A stretch of 64,000 bases of DNA from assembly GCA_017654935.2 (NCBI GenBank), contig CM065684.1, forward strand, positions 51,482,326-51,546,325, in the 5' to 3' direction. Position 1 is the first letter of the stretch. Each line of letters begins with the position of its first letter. Both the position numbers and the translations under genes were made by a program. Shown piece after piece: positions 21,325 through 32,652 of the stretch. This stretch comes from Phymorhynchus buccinoides. Its lineage: Eukaryota; Mollusca; Gastropoda; Neogastropoda; Raphitomidae. The notes below the pieces were generated by a model. The model was not told the origin of the DNA. It worked only from the letters and a program-made list of their open reading frames with translations, and did not search any database.

Positions 21325-21862
21325 CCTGCAGTCAGTCCCCTTCTACGCCCAGAACTATAAGCCAAGCGACGTCATCACCAAAGACATCTTGAAGCCGCTC
21401 ATCACCACCACCCACCCCACCAACACCACCACCACCACCATCGTCATGCCATACTCTCACCCCGCCATGCAAACGCAACCACCCCCCGGCCCTTTCCCGA
21501 GCACCCCAAGCCCCACCCCCCTCCAGCCTCCTTCAGAACCCCCTCCCTTGTCCTTGCCCCCAGACGCAGCGAACACGTCCTCCTCGGACGGGACCCCCAA
21601 AGTGAAGTCTTGCTGCGACCTGAGCTCCATGGCCAGGTCGGGGTCCATGGAGGTGCGGCCCAACCCTCGCCCCGTCATCCGCTACAGCCAGGGTCAGCTG
21701 GAGCTGCTGGACAAGGAGGCGGCAGCCATGGGGCGAACCTCGCCCACCCTGGCACCCAGCACGCCCAGCCACCAGTCCCTGGGGGACCGCAGCACCAGCC
21801 CCCACGAACACAAGAGTCTGAGCCTGTCCATTGAGAAGACAGACATTCTGGAGACCATCTAG
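21325..21862 (+). CDS. Membrane-protein gene, terminal coding exon
   Basis: The acceptor is a strong pyrimidine tract plus CAG at 21322-21324. The first base completes a serine codon and the frame runs 178 codons to TAG at 21860-21862. The product is the cytosolic tail. It starts LQSVPFYAQNYKPSDVITKD, then has a threonine-rich stretch, a proline-rich segment with many PPP and SP/TP pairs, and a serine-rich end finishing SLSIEKTDILETI. Such tails often bind SH3 or WW domains and carry phosphorylation sites, but no specific motif proves a partner. The GC-rich, C-ending codon use differs sharply from the AT-rich surroundings. The family is not recognised. The last ~50 bp of the coding region are the founder unit of the downstream minisatellite. 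Confidence 0.78.
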
Positions 21863-22700
21863 TAGAGAGCGCCTCAGCCACTGAGACCCTCTGGAGACCA
21901 TCTAGTAGAAAACACAGGACATTCTAGATGGTCTGCAGGATAACGTATCGTCCACAAGAGTCTGAGCCTGTCCATTGAGAAGACAGACATTCTGGAGACC
22001 ATCTAGTAGAGAGCGCCTCAGCCACTGAGACCCTCTGGAGACCATCTAGTAGAAAACACAGGACATTCTAGATGGTCTGCAGGATAACGTATCGTCCACA
22101 AGAGTCTGAGCCTGTCCATCGAGAAGACAGACGTTCTGGATACCATCTAGTGGAGAATGCATCTTCCACAAGAGTCTGAGCCTGTCCATCGAGAAGACAG
22201 ACGTTCTGGATACCATCCATTGGAGAATGCATCTTCCACAAGAGTCTGAGCCTGTCCATCAAGAAGACCTGTAGACGTTCTGGAGACCATCTAGTAGAAA
22301 AGACAGGACATTCTAGATGGTCTGAGCCTGTCCATCAAGAAGAACTGTAGACGTTCTGGAGACCATCTAGTAGAAAAGACAGGACATTCTAGATGGTCTG
22401 AGCCTGTCCATCGAGAAGACCTGTAGACGTTCTGGAGACCATCTAGTAGAAAAGACAGGACATTCTAGATGGTCTGAGCCTGTCCATCAAGAAGAACTGT
22501 AGACGTTCTGGAGACCATCTAGTAGAAAAGACAGGACATTCTAGATGGTCTGAGCCTGTCCATCGAGAAGAACTGTAGACACTCTGGAGACCATCTAGTA
22601 GAAAAGACAAGACATTCTGCCGACCATCTAGGAATCTTTCACAAAACTCTGGGCCTGTCCATTGAGAAAACCAATATTCTGGACACCATTTACTGGAAAG
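21809..22700 (+). repeat. Minisatellite derived from the coding end and stop codon
   Basis: The block from CACAAGAGTCTGAGCCTGTCC to CTGGAGACCATCTAG is the true 3' end of the coding sequence (21809-21862) and recurs about nine more times downstream. Spacings are 144, 144, 70 and 70 bp, then about 76 bp; the last, most diverged copy is at 22629-22699. Several copies keep both the reading register (SLSIEKTD..) and the in-line TAG. It lies in the presumed 3' UTR. Confidence 0.9.
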
Positions 22701-22958
22701 GACAGACATGGGCGCTTCTCATCAAGTTATGTGCCTGAATTCAAGTGCGTTCTATTTAACAGCGAGCTCTGCCTGAAGTTCAAATTTTTAAGCAATTGTG
22801 CAGCAACCTCCCTTTCCCACCTTCCCATAATTATTTGGTCCCATAGCTTAGTACTTGGCTTCAAGCAGAGCCTTCATCATCTTCTTCGTCAGTTGCTCAG
22901 ACAGTCTCTTGTCATATGAGCGCAGATGTGTCATGCTGCCGTAATGCACCTAACTTAA

Positions 22959-23113
22959 GGGCCAGCCACACCTCCACTAAAGTCGTATGACTGTACATGT
23001 ACGATACGATTCGATGACGTGATCTCGAAGCGCGAATCACATTTGCTCTTGAAGACCATGTGATTGAATGGTATCGTACAGTCGCGCGATTTTAGTGGAC
23101 GTGTGGCTGGCCC
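22959..23113. mobile_element. TTAA-flanked MITE, family P3 (155 bp)
   Basis: TTAA on both sides (22955-22958, 23114-23117). Terminal inverted repeats GGGCCAGCCACACSTCCACT / inverse, about 24 bp with one mismatch. Non-coding. Confidence 0.85.
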
Positions 23114-23116
23114 TTA

Positions 23117-23345
23117 AATTAGGCCCAGCATGTCCGTCTTCAGCTGAAAAAAAATATCTTTAAGAATTCTGGGGAAAAAAGGCAGGAGAATGGACCAGTA
23201 AGGCAGAAAGATAGTAGATGACAGTAATGAAATGGAAAGACAGAGTCAAACAGAGTGACAGATTAGAGGAAGTTACAAGCACAGAACTTCCAGAAGATGG
23301 GGAAACTATTTGTACAAAAGACCCCTCGGTATCCCACGGTGTGTG
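23117..23345 (-). repeat. Interspersed repeat R1, copy 3
   Basis: Reverse complement of the 18203 copy from AGGCCCAGCATGTCCG to CCCTCGGTATCCCACGG. It directly abuts the P3 MITE. Confidence 0.65.
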
Positions 23346-23359
23346 TGTGTTCAAATCCT

Positions 23360-23605
23360 TTAACCCTTTCGCCGCCAATGTCGCAGTTTTGCACCACAAT
23401 GATTTAACACCCATTTCATTAAAACACTTGAAATCAGAGTCTGTTATTCAATGATAATGCGTTCCTAAATGTGGGTAGTAAGGATTGACCCTATTCTAAA
23501 TGTGTCACAGAAAATCCCACAATATTGCAGACGAAATCGTTTCTGTAGCCAAGTAAATGTAATGGACATTTTTGGCTCAAAGATGGCTGGCGATGAAAGG
23601 GTTAA
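23360..23605 (+). mobile_element. piggyBac-like MITE, family P1, copy 1
   Basis: TTAACCCTTTCGCCGCC at the left and GGCGATGAAAGGGTTAA at the right. TTAA targets plus CCC/GGG termini are the piggyBac hallmark. Internal marks: TTTAACACCCATT, AATATTGCAGAC and ATGGCTGG. About 240 bp, non-coding. Sequence 23606-24539 has no other recognised element. Confidence 0.85.
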
Positions 23606-24539
23606 AATAGCATTTTCTCTTAAGCTTCAGGGGGCATTGCCCCTGTGACCCCCAACGGAAATATTATCCCTTATCCGTGCCAGGGATTGGTGACTAAGCA
23701 GCCTCTGGAGCCCTGCTTTTCCGGTTTTCCAGGATTTTGTAGAAGCACCCATGGTAGTGTGGATCAGGCTGACGGATTTGTTAATTTCCTCTTCCTCGAA
23801 GTTGATCACAATCTTGAGATGATGACATATACACACAGAGGTGACGTGTGGTGCGCTATGCTGAAGAATTGTTCATCTCCCGCCTCTTCTTTTTGGAGTT
23901 CTTTTTTTCTAATGCGCCTTTCATTTAAACCTTCATCATGGCAACAGTATTGAAACTCTCTTCTTTATTTCGTACGGGAGAGAAAGTTCGATGTGTTTTT
24001 GAAACTCTTTGCTATATGGAATGGAAATCTTGTTGAAAATTTTGAATGTTGAAGGTGGACTGGGTTGTTGTGGGGTGTTTTTGGGGGGAGGGGGTTGCGA
24101 GGGATGGTTTTTTTTGTTTTTGTTTTTTAAGTTTTGGGTGCTGTTTTGCGTTTTTCTCTGACGAGGATGTGAATTTATATAATATTTTGTTGTGATTGTG
24201 AAAGTTGGCAGTGATTGATTCCTTAGCCACTTTGTTGTCATCAGTTGATTTTTCTGATGGTTGATGGAGAGTCTTACACTCAGTTGTGCTGAAGAAGAGA
24301 AGTCTGTTGTGCTGTTGACAGTAACTACTACAGATAGCGAGTGACTAGATCATGTGATGAAATATGTTTGTCGCAACTCTATCTTGCCTGATTTGCAGCG
24401 ATTTATTTTGCTCCCTGTATTACTAATAGTAATTTTTGTTTTTCAACAGTTGACATATGCTCATTATGAATTGTGTGCCCTGTTATTTTTCATGTTATTG
24501 ATTTTTGTTTTTTATCTTTCACTTTTTAATAATAGCTTA

Positions 24540-24747
24540 TTGAGCTGATGCTTAAACCCACAACAGGGGTGTATAGCCCTTCCCGAAACTCGATCAATTA
24601 GCGTTATCTGCCCCTGCTCTGGTGTGTCGCAGGTGATTTCCGGCAAAGTACTTGTTAAAGTGCACAAACTACCCACGGAAAACTCGCAAACCATGACGGA
24701 TTACGAGCTAGGGACTCGGACTTACCAACTGAGCTACAGCGGCTCCT
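24540..24747 (-). mobile_element. tRNA-derived SINE, family S3
   Basis: In minus orientation the head reads GCCGCTGTAGCTCAGTTGG, a perfect A box (TAGCTCAGTTGG, + strand 24725-24736). The cloverleaf is not complete and the B box is degraded, so this is a SINE or pseudogene and not a tRNA gene. The body runs through GCCGGAAATCACCTGCG to about 24540. Confidence 0.7.
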
Positions 24748-24764
24748 CTTTCTCTTTACTGTCA

Positions 24765-24765
<1 letters not shown>

Positions 24766-24805
<40 letters not shown>

Positions 24806-24818
24806 TGTGTGTGTGTGT
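24766..24818. repeat. (GT)n microsatellite
   Basis: Two pure GT blocks split by CACT. Confidence 0.95.
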
Positions 24819-24989
24819 GACCGGAACTGACCCGGGCACGCAAGGGACATCACTCGTCCGAACTTTCTTACTTGGTTGTAGGATAGGGCTATACAGTGGC
24901 AGTGTTAGGTCATTTGTCTCTCAACGCAACACGCCGAGAGCAGGCGTTCAGCTGCTTCTGAGGCCTTCGTGCAGGCCTTTTGTCCCTGT

Positions 24990-25090
24990 TCAAGTTCAAG
25001 TATACTTTAATATCTCCAAAAGAGAAATTCAGGTTAGGTGCAACAACATGACAGAGATACAACATAACTGAAAGAACATTAATCAAACGT
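24990..25090 (-). mobile_element. Possible LINE 3' end
   Basis: The reverse complement reads CTCTTTTGGAGATATTAAAG, then TATACTTGAACTTGAAC, like LINE 3' ends with a (TTGAAC)n tail. No coding part is visible, so the call is tentative. Confidence 0.4.
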
Positions 25091-25164
25091 GTGAAACAAA
25101 ATTATACCAACCAAATCATTATCATTAAAATTCATTACAACAGCTTAGAAATGTGCACATTTAA

Positions 25165-25346
25165 AACAGAGAGAGAGAGAGAGAGGATCAATAACCATTA
25201 TTAACTTATAGCAAGCAATCAAATAGCAAAAATTGGAATACATCTCGTCGTCAACAATCAATACACATGATAATAGTATCTCCACACATTACAATTACTG
25301 CAGTCAGATAGCTGTTAATATTCAATCAGAACAAGATAGAATAAGG

Positions 25347-25395
<49 letters not shown>

Positions 25396-25541
25396 CAATA
25401 ACCATTATTAACTTATAGCAATCAATCAAATAGCAAAAATTGGAATACATCTCGTCATCAACCATCTATAAACATGATAATAGTATATCCACACATTACA
25501 AGTACTGCAGTCAGATAGCTGTTAATATTCAACCAGAACAA

Positions 25542-25583
<42 letters not shown>
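25165..25583. repeat. Direct duplication (207-bp period) bounded by (GA)n tracts
   Basis: GATCAATAACCATTATTAAC.. starts at 25186 and again at 25393 with a few differences. (GA)n tracts sit before, between and after the copies (25170-25185, 25350-25391, 25544-25581), so unequal exchange or slippage between GA tracts probably made the duplication. 25584-26113 is unassigned. Confidence 0.9.
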
Positions 25584-25584
<1 letters not shown>

Positions 25585-26113
25585 AAAATGAATCATGAAG
25601 AGATGGATAGAATGTGGTATAAAAGTTGTGGGAGGCAGCACGTTTCTAGGTAACGAGAACCGAACCTTTGGATCGGTTGTTCTACCTTTTAGATCTTTGT
25701 AGGAAGACATAGATTACGAAACAGGAACTGTGTCTAAGCCAGGCAGCTAGAATGCTTTCAGATCTGATTTTAAAACAGCAGTAATAAAATCTTACAGAAC
25801 ACCTTTTCCCACATCCTACCTTCCACTCCTTCCCGCTTACCCATCACTTAAGCCCTTTTTTCCCGGTCTTTCTAAACCCTCTCCCTCTGATACTTGAGCT
25901 TGATTAATATTTTTTAAAGAAGTTGGAAATGCTCACAAACAATTCAGGGGCGTGATCTCATGGTGAATGCGAGTGATCCTGCTTGACAGAATCAGGAAGT
26001 TAGCCTCGCCCAAAGCACTCGCCTCGTGCTGCGTTTGTTGTTATGGTTTGACCGATTCGTTCTAGGTAGACTACACTAATTTTCACGTTGTGCTCTCCCC
26101 TTGGTTTTTTTCT

Positions 26114-26355
26114 TTAACCCTTTCGCCGCCAAAGTCGCATTTTAGCACCACAGTGATTTAACACCTATGTCACTGAAAGGCATCAAATTGGGGTCTATTA
26201 TCCAAAGACCCTATTGTCTTAGTTTGGGAAGTAAGGATGGACATTATTTTATATATGTCACAGAAGAATCCCCAATACTGCAGATGGGTGTTATTCTGTA
26301 AGGTAAATTTAATGGAAAATTTTGTCTGAAATATGGCTGGCGGTGAAAGGGTTAA
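26114..26355 (+). mobile_element. piggyBac-like MITE, family P1, copy 2
   Basis: TTAACCCTTTCGCCGCC to GGCGGTGAAAGGGTTAA, the most regular copy of the family. Confidence 0.88.
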
Positions 26356-26930
26356 AAATGTTTATCTGTTAGCAAGCTGAGAATAGAGAAAACACATTGT
26401 ATATCTTAATATTTTTTAACAGGTAATTATGACTTAAGCGTAATCCTTTTTGGAGTAAGGTTTTCATGAACACAAATGAGGTGCAGTCACATATTAGAGA
26501 AAATTAGTTAACCGTATGCTGCAGAAATGAACATTTTGTTGGCAATTTTCTCACAATGAATTTTTGTTCTTTAGAGTTTACTACAGCATTCAGAGCTGTT
26601 CCGAACTGCATGTTTGTTCATGTTGAGATGTGGTATGCTTTTTACATGTGTTCAAAGCAGGCGTGTAGTGTTTATTTCTGGGGAAAGTAGATAATTTAAA
26701 TGTGTTGCATTTATGTCAGTAAACTTTATTATATTATATCTTTGTTAGGTTTTTTTTCATTTCTCTTTATAATGTAGGTATATCACAAGTCAATGATTGA
26801 ATTTTAATTTTATTTTTTAATCTGTTAATCTTCTAGCTACTGCTTTTTCATAACTCATCTTTTTTGGGGGTGTTGAAATATATGAATTACGAATGTAAAA
26901 CAATACAACAAACAAACAACTACATGACAA
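26356..26930. other. AT-rich unassigned sequence
   Basis: Nothing recognised. Confidence 0.5.
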
Positions 26931-27130
26931 GTGTAAAGTGACGTTATTTTATTCACAAGAGACAAAACAAAACTACTGGATATTTCGGTGAATGCGCCCT
27001 TATCAACACAGACAAACAATTAAACAGCAAACAGCAAAAGGAGCAAAAAGCAGGCAACAGAAGGAGCAAAAACCATCAAGATCAAAATAAAAACAATACT
27101 TCCCCTCTACAGTCCAACGCGTAAATGATA
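26931..27130 (-). mobile_element. Possible Penelope-like element remnant
   Basis: The reverse complement has GATAAGGGCGCATTCACCGAAATATC followed by ..GAATAAAATAACG. The phrase pattern (G/A-rich, GAAATATC, then a polyadenylation-like AATAAA) resembles the region after the coding part of Penelope-like elements. No reverse transcriptase or GIY-YIG sequence is present. Confidence 0.3.
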
Positions 27131-27406
27131 CAACCAAGTTGAAACCAAAGAGCAAGGCTGTGAACACAAATCAGGGGGAGGGTAAAAAAAAAAGAAAAAA
27201 AAGAAGAAGAAGAAACGGTTTTGAAGTGAGAGAGGTTGGGGACAGTGAGTACGCAATCATAGATGGTAGAAGTTGGAAACAAGGGTCAGTTGTGTGTAAG
27301 GGGTGGGGAGGGGGAGGTTTGGTGAAGAGAACAAATCTCGTGCTAAAGTGAACACATGTAGCAGAAGCTGACTTTACATTGCAATTGAAAAATGAAAAAA
27401 GATAGA

Positions 27407-27408
<2 letters not shown>

Positions 27409-27455
<47 letters not shown>
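27409..27455. repeat. Poly-G run of 47 nt
   Basis: Uninterrupted G. Its exact length may be unreliable in assembly. Confidence 0.95.
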
Positions 27456-27456
<1 letters not shown>

Positions 27457-27574
27457 TCTTTTTATTGTTTTGGTTTTGAATTGCATTTTGTGGAATGGGT
27501 CCAATTTCAGAGAATCAACAGGATTTTTGTTTGTAATGAGTAATTAAAATAAAACAAATTAATCATTCGTCCGT

Positions 27575-27890
27575 CACGCTTCAACAGTTCGTCCTTGTGA
27601 AAATCTAGGATGATGGATAAGTTCGCATATGGCTAGTGAGGCCAATGCGAGCCAGGAAGGATCTCTGACAGTGAGGACAGGAGAAAGAGTTGGGGGGATC
27701 TGTCGGGGTTGCAGAGCTGCGACTGTTTAGGGGGATCTTGCGTGCCTCACGCTTTGCCTGCGATGTCTCGATACGGTGCGCCTCGGAGTTGGTGGCTCCC
27801 TTGGTTACTGCACCACGCCATGCTGGTCTGTTCTGTGCCAGGGTTTCCCATGAGGAGACATTGATGTTGAAGTTCTTTAGGGACACTTTT
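27575..27890 (-). pseudogene. LINE ORF2 C-terminal fragment with zinc knuckle
   Basis: A minus-strand frame of about 93 codons (27886-27605) contains NVSSWETLAQNRPAWR, then AKREARK, then a C2H2-type motif, CPHCQRSFLARIGLTSHMRT (C-x2-C-x11-H with a decayed last histidine, followed by YPSS). This arrangement of an 'R..WR' segment, charged linker and ARIGL-SH-RT finger is typical of the extreme C-terminus of some invertebrate LINE ORF2 proteins. The 5' boundary is abrupt near 27890; no reverse transcriptase domain is attached. Confidence 0.75.
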
Positions 27891-28035
27891 TATTAATGAA
27901 CCAGAAATATCAGAAGCGTTTTCCTTTCTGTGCTGTGTTGGTTATTGGGTTATGTAGAGAAATGATGGCAGGGTTCAGTTTAAAGTGGCGTTTTCAAGCT
28001 TAGTGAAAACAACAACAAAAAACATGATTGTATTA

Positions 28036-28577
28036 CAGTGGTCGCCGCTTTATAAAGCCATTTTGGGACCGACGAAAAATGGCTTTAATAAGCGGCGGAT
28101 TTCATAACCGGCGGTCCAGGATTACGTCATTTTCGAACACTTTTTTTTTTGTGCTTCTCTTTTGTTTACGTCAGTCACACTTTCACACTTTCTTTCGTCA
28201 TTTACACTTGCTTGAATCTAAACACAACTCCACAAAACAGTAAATTTATTTAATTTATTTATTAACTCAACACGTGCGGTTTTTATTGACTGACATTCTT
28301 TTCTAAACTCAGTTACTTCGTGATACACGTGAGTGCACATAAATATATTTTCTACACCAAAAAAAAGGAAAATAAAACAAAAAAAAACAAAATCATGTGA
28401 GTTTTAGTCACAAACTATGTGATTTCTCTGAGAATAGTGGCTTTAATAAGCGGCGGTGGTTTTATTAAGCGGCTTTTTTTTATACATAACATATAGTGAA
28501 AAATCCGGACCGTAAGAAATCGGCTTTAATAAGCGGCTGGCTCTATTAACCGCGGTTTTATAAAGCGGCGACCACTG
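28036..28577. mobile_element. Tigger-like MITE, family T2 (542 bp)
   Basis: Left end CAGTGGTCGCCGCTTTATAA, right end the exact inverse, TA on both sides. Several internal subrepeats of the TTTAATAAGCGGC type. No transposase remains. Confidence 0.88.
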
Positions 28578-28879
28578 TATTGTTATTTCTCTTCATATTA
28601 TGTTATCTTGTTGAATAATGACACACCTGACACAGATGTTCATTTGTTGGCACGAGCGTTGCACTTTATTTCAGCACATTAATGTCATTATCTTTGCACA
28701 GTGCTGCATTTGAACACACCTGCACACTAAATTCGCTCTGTTGCAATACTGTGTTTTGCACATGCATGCATGAATTTGCATTGTGTCTTGGAGCATGTGC
28801 ATAGTATTTCAACCTGTCACAACAGTGAATCAAGCGAGCACGATTAATCCACATCTTCAAACATTTACTGACACCTTGA

Positions 28880-29170
28880 ATCGGAAACGTTATTTGGAAG
28901 ATTTTTTTTGGATAAAAGGCAGGAGAATGGGCCAATAAGTCAGAAAGATAGTAGATGACAGAAAGCAAAGGAAAAAGGCAGAGTCAAAGAGAGTGGCAGA
29001 TTAGAGGAAGTTACAAGCACAGAACTTCTCATATTTGAAAATTAAGATAGCGCTTCATTACTCTGTTTAGCCGTCCATTACTACCATTGTCTGTGCATGC
29101 TATTTAAACCAACTTCCAGAAGGTGGTGGAACTATGTTTACGTATCACCCCCCGGTATTCCCACAGGGAG
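28880..29170 (-). repeat. Interspersed repeat R1, copy 4, with an 80-bp insertion
   Basis: Matches the other R1 copies in reverse complement. Between AACTTC at 29023-29028 and AACTTC at 29109-29114 lies an 80-bp segment absent from other copies, so it looks like an insertion with a 6-bp duplication. 28620-28880 and 29171-29562 are unassigned. Confidence 0.65.
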
Positions 29171-29576
29171 GTACATCAATTAGAAAAAAATAATGAATGA
29201 AAAATGTACAGATTTTAACGACCTCTTGTGGAAATATATTATCTTTCCATAGATTAATTCAATGTGACTATCTGTATTGGCTAATTATCAACGGTTATTT
29301 TGATTATTTTGCTGTCTTCATTTTCTCATTTTGTTCTGATCTTTTATTTTACAGACAGATGCAGTGCATCAAAAAACAGTTTAAAAAAAAAGTTATATTT
29401 TTTTTTCTCTCTCTCACAAAATTGATGTATTAAATTTGTAAACATTAAGGGACAAAAGAGAAGAAAGTACTGCAAGTGATACGTGGGAAAAGAAATAAAT
29501 GTCGGACCACTTATATGTATTTCTATTAGCTATGAGACTAAAGTTAGAACAGTTACTGTGACTTAAAATTAAACTG

Positions 29577-29800
29577 AAGAAGAAGAAAAATGGTGTTTTG
29601 CGTCCTCTCGGTCATAGACACATATGAGACATTTGTAAATACAAAGATGGAACAATACTGGCTGCAATGCCCGGAGGTAGTGCAACACCAGTAAAGTCCC
29701 GAGTTTTTATGAATATAGATATGTGTAGCAGTAACCACGCCTCGGATAAACCTCATCGGCTATGGTACTGCCACAATACATTGAAGTGATGATGTGAGTA
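29577..29800 (-). mobile_element. SINE family R2, copy 1 (14-bp target duplications)
   Basis: Flanked by perfect TTAAAATTAAACTG (29563-29576, 29801-29814). In minus orientation it starts near GGCAGTACCATAGCCGATGAGG, whose TAGCCGATGAGG fits an A box, and ends GACGCAAAACACCATTTTTC. Confidence 0.85.
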
Positions 29801-30171
29801 TTAAAATTAAACTGGGTTTTTGTGGGTTTTTTAAACTGTTTAGTGCTATGATAATTACAAAGGGTGGTTTTTTTCTATTGTGTCTCCTGGTTTCAGTGTT
29901 TGAAATATTTTGTTATAAAAGAAAAGGCGTTCGGTGTGCCTGGATTTATCACATGATTTTGGTGTTTTTCTTTTTGAAACACTACTACTAGTAGTACTAC
30001 TACTGATAATAATATTGTGCTGTTGATTGCATTGGGCTTAAAATAGCTCACATAATTACCATAAGAATTAACAGCTGCTGTTGACTTTATCAAAGAAATG
30101 CTTCATTTAAGTACGAAGCAGTTTATTAATATATAAATATACATTTTTTATTTTAATTTTTTTAAGCCTTT

Positions 30172-30408
30172 CGTCGCCAGCCATTTTTCAGCCAAAAAAA
30201 TACCATTTATCTTAGCTGGGTAGAGAAAATAAAATATCGACAATATTGCAAATTCCTCTGTGACATATATAAAATTAGGCCTATCCTTACCTCCCGAAAT
30301 TAAGAAAATAGGGTCTTTGGATAACAGGTCCTGATTTGATGCCTTTTAGTGACATGGGTGTTAAGCCATTGTGGTGCTTAAATGCGACATTGGCGGTGAA
30401 AGGGTTAA
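30172..30408 (-). mobile_element. piggyBac-like MITE, family P1, copy 3
   Basis: TTAAGCCTTTCGTCGCCAGCC to TTGGCGGTGAAAGGGTTAA, opposite orientation to copies 1 and 2. Confidence 0.82.
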
Positions 30409-30884
30409 AGTGTATGCTGCAAGCATGCATCTACTTAAAAGACACTTCACACAGCACATTACTATTTTTTGTGGCTGTTTCCTCTGTGGAGAAGGGGAAA
30501 GGATAGTGTAGGGTGTAGGGAGTACTTCCAGTCCATAATTGGTTTTATTCAAAACTTCTGGTATCTGGCAATGTGTATGACTTGTGTACGTACACATGTA
30601 CATGTAAACTGTTACAGGGTGGTGTGATTGTGTATGCGTGCATGCAGGCGTGCGTGCACACAGGATGTGTGTGTGTGTGTGTGCATGTGCGCATGCATAT
30701 ACATGTGTTTGAAAACTGTCAGTGCTCTGTATGGCAGACAATTGTTGTGCTTTAGACTCGAGTATGTTTTAACGATCGTATACCATAACCACACCACCTT
30801 TATTCCGTTTATTTGTTTTGTTTGAAGACCTGTAGAAAACTTATCTCTTTGATATGGCCATCATGACCCTTACATTGCTTTTTG

Positions 30885-31143
30885 TTAACTCTTTCACCGC
30901 CAGCCATTTTTCAGCCAAAAAATACCATTAAGCTTACCTGGGCCGAACCCCCCCCCCCCCCCCCCCCAAACTGCAATATTGTGAATGCCTCTCTGACATG
31001 TATAACATTAGACCTATCCTTACCTCCCAGAATTACGAAAATAAGATCTTAAAATAACAGGCCCTGATTAAGGATGCTTTTTAGTAACATGGGTGTTAAA
31101 CCATTGTAGTGCAAAAATGCGACATTGGCAGTGAAAGGGTTAA
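30885..31143 (-). mobile_element. piggyBac-like MITE, family P1, copy 4
   Basis: TTAACTCTTTCACCGCCAGCC to ATTGGCAGTGAAAGGGTTAA. It contains a private poly-C run at about 30949-30967. Confidence 0.82.
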
Positions 31144-32555
31144 ATTGTGTTTATAGTCCATCTATGCCGTGTCTAGTCTCCGTTGCTTTTGCTTTTGTGA
31201 CCAGTAAATGTTCTGTTGCTGCACTACTGTGCGTAGCACTAATGCAACAACTGTACAGTTCTTCTTCTTAGCTATGCGTGGCCACAATCAACACTTTGAT
31301 TATTTTGCCACGGAACCGGGGAGGTTCTATACCTTTTTTTGCCTGAAGAAAGGCTCAAGGCCTGAGAAGAAATAGTGTGACAGAAGAGGGGATAGATAAA
31401 AGAGAACCATAAGCCTAGCCAACTGTTGATCTGCTGGGTTGACACGCAACTTGTTCCCAAAGACTTTAGCATTGCTGGTTTATATTTTTTTCCTGTTATA
31501 ATATTCATATTTTGATATTCAAAATATCTTTGATCCTTTAGATTTCTGTCTTTGTAGAATCGGTTAACATTTGGAGGTAGGAATGTGTTATTGCTTTGTG
31601 ATGTCTTGAAAGGGACGCTAGGTGCAATCTTGGTGTGGTTGTGGGATATATGTAGAATGTTTATGTTATGTTAAGGACAAAGGTATAGTGTGCAATATTT
31701 GTGTGGACATAAGTGCAATTTTTGTGTTGGAAATAATCATGTGAATGTCTGTGTGATATATGTGCATGGGTTTTTGTCGGACATTTTTGGCATGTTTTGT
31801 TTTTTTGTGGAACATAATTATGTGCAATAGCTTTGTGGGACATGTGTGCAATTTTGTGTGTGTTCTATTTCACATATTCTTTTGGACTTGTGAAAACGTG
31901 TTTTTTTGGTGAAAACGTGTTTTTTTGGTGAAAACGTGTTGTTTTGCTCTCCTTTGGTGGCGATTAGTATTGTTGGCTTCTCTCTCTCTGTGTTTCATGC
32001 TGAATCGTGTCCTTAAAATGAGTGAATATATAAATCGGAGATGCGTGTTCTGCGTAACTTCTCAACTAATGGACCTTACCTGTTTTTATTTTGCAAGGTA
32101 ATACCTAACAATTGTTGGAGTGATTTGATTCACCACTAAAAAAAGGATGTATTTCTTTCCCCTTTCAATTGAAAAGGAACAATGTTGATTATTGCATGAT
32201 TTGTCTTCAGATGAGTTTGTTTTGTCACGCATAACAATTTCTTTGTTATGTTTGAATTTGATACTTTTCTTTTCTTTCCTTGGGAGTGGAAATGCTCATA
32301 ATCGTGAATATTGTTTTTTTCTTTCTTTATCTTGACTCCATCTTAGGGAAACATTGTTTTCATTAAGCAAGAAGAATGATCAGCCCCAAACATAAATTAT
32401 AGTGATTGAAAAACATTTGATGAAAGTAAAATCCAGTCACTAGTTAAGTTTGCCAGCGCTTTGCTACGCTGGATGTTAATTTCAAAAGAGAGGCATGCTT
32501 GTGAGACAATTTACATGGTACTTATAATTGTGTTTGTTTACCCCCCCCCCCCTCC
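31144..32555. other. AT-rich intergenic DNA with small tandem repeats
   Basis: A degenerate ~55-bp periodicity (TTGTGGGACATGTGTGCAAT-like phrases, 31630-31860) and a 20-bp unit GGTGAAAACGTGTTTTTTT repeated three times (31885-31945). No gene recognised. Confidence 0.5.
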
Positions 32556-32606
32556 CTTCCTTACACACACACACACACACACACATGCATGCGCGCACAC
32601 GCACGC

Positions 32607-32642
<36 letters not shown>

Positions 32643-32652
32643 ACACACACAA
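32556..32652. repeat. (CA)n microsatellite after a poly-C run
   Basis: Poly-C at 32541-32550, then CA/GCAC blocks. 32653-33202 is unassigned. Confidence 0.95.

Noticed and set aside
21457..21901. Antisense frames opposite the terminal exon
   Set aside because: GC-rich coding sequence leaves shadow frames; the + strand frame has splice phase and continuity.
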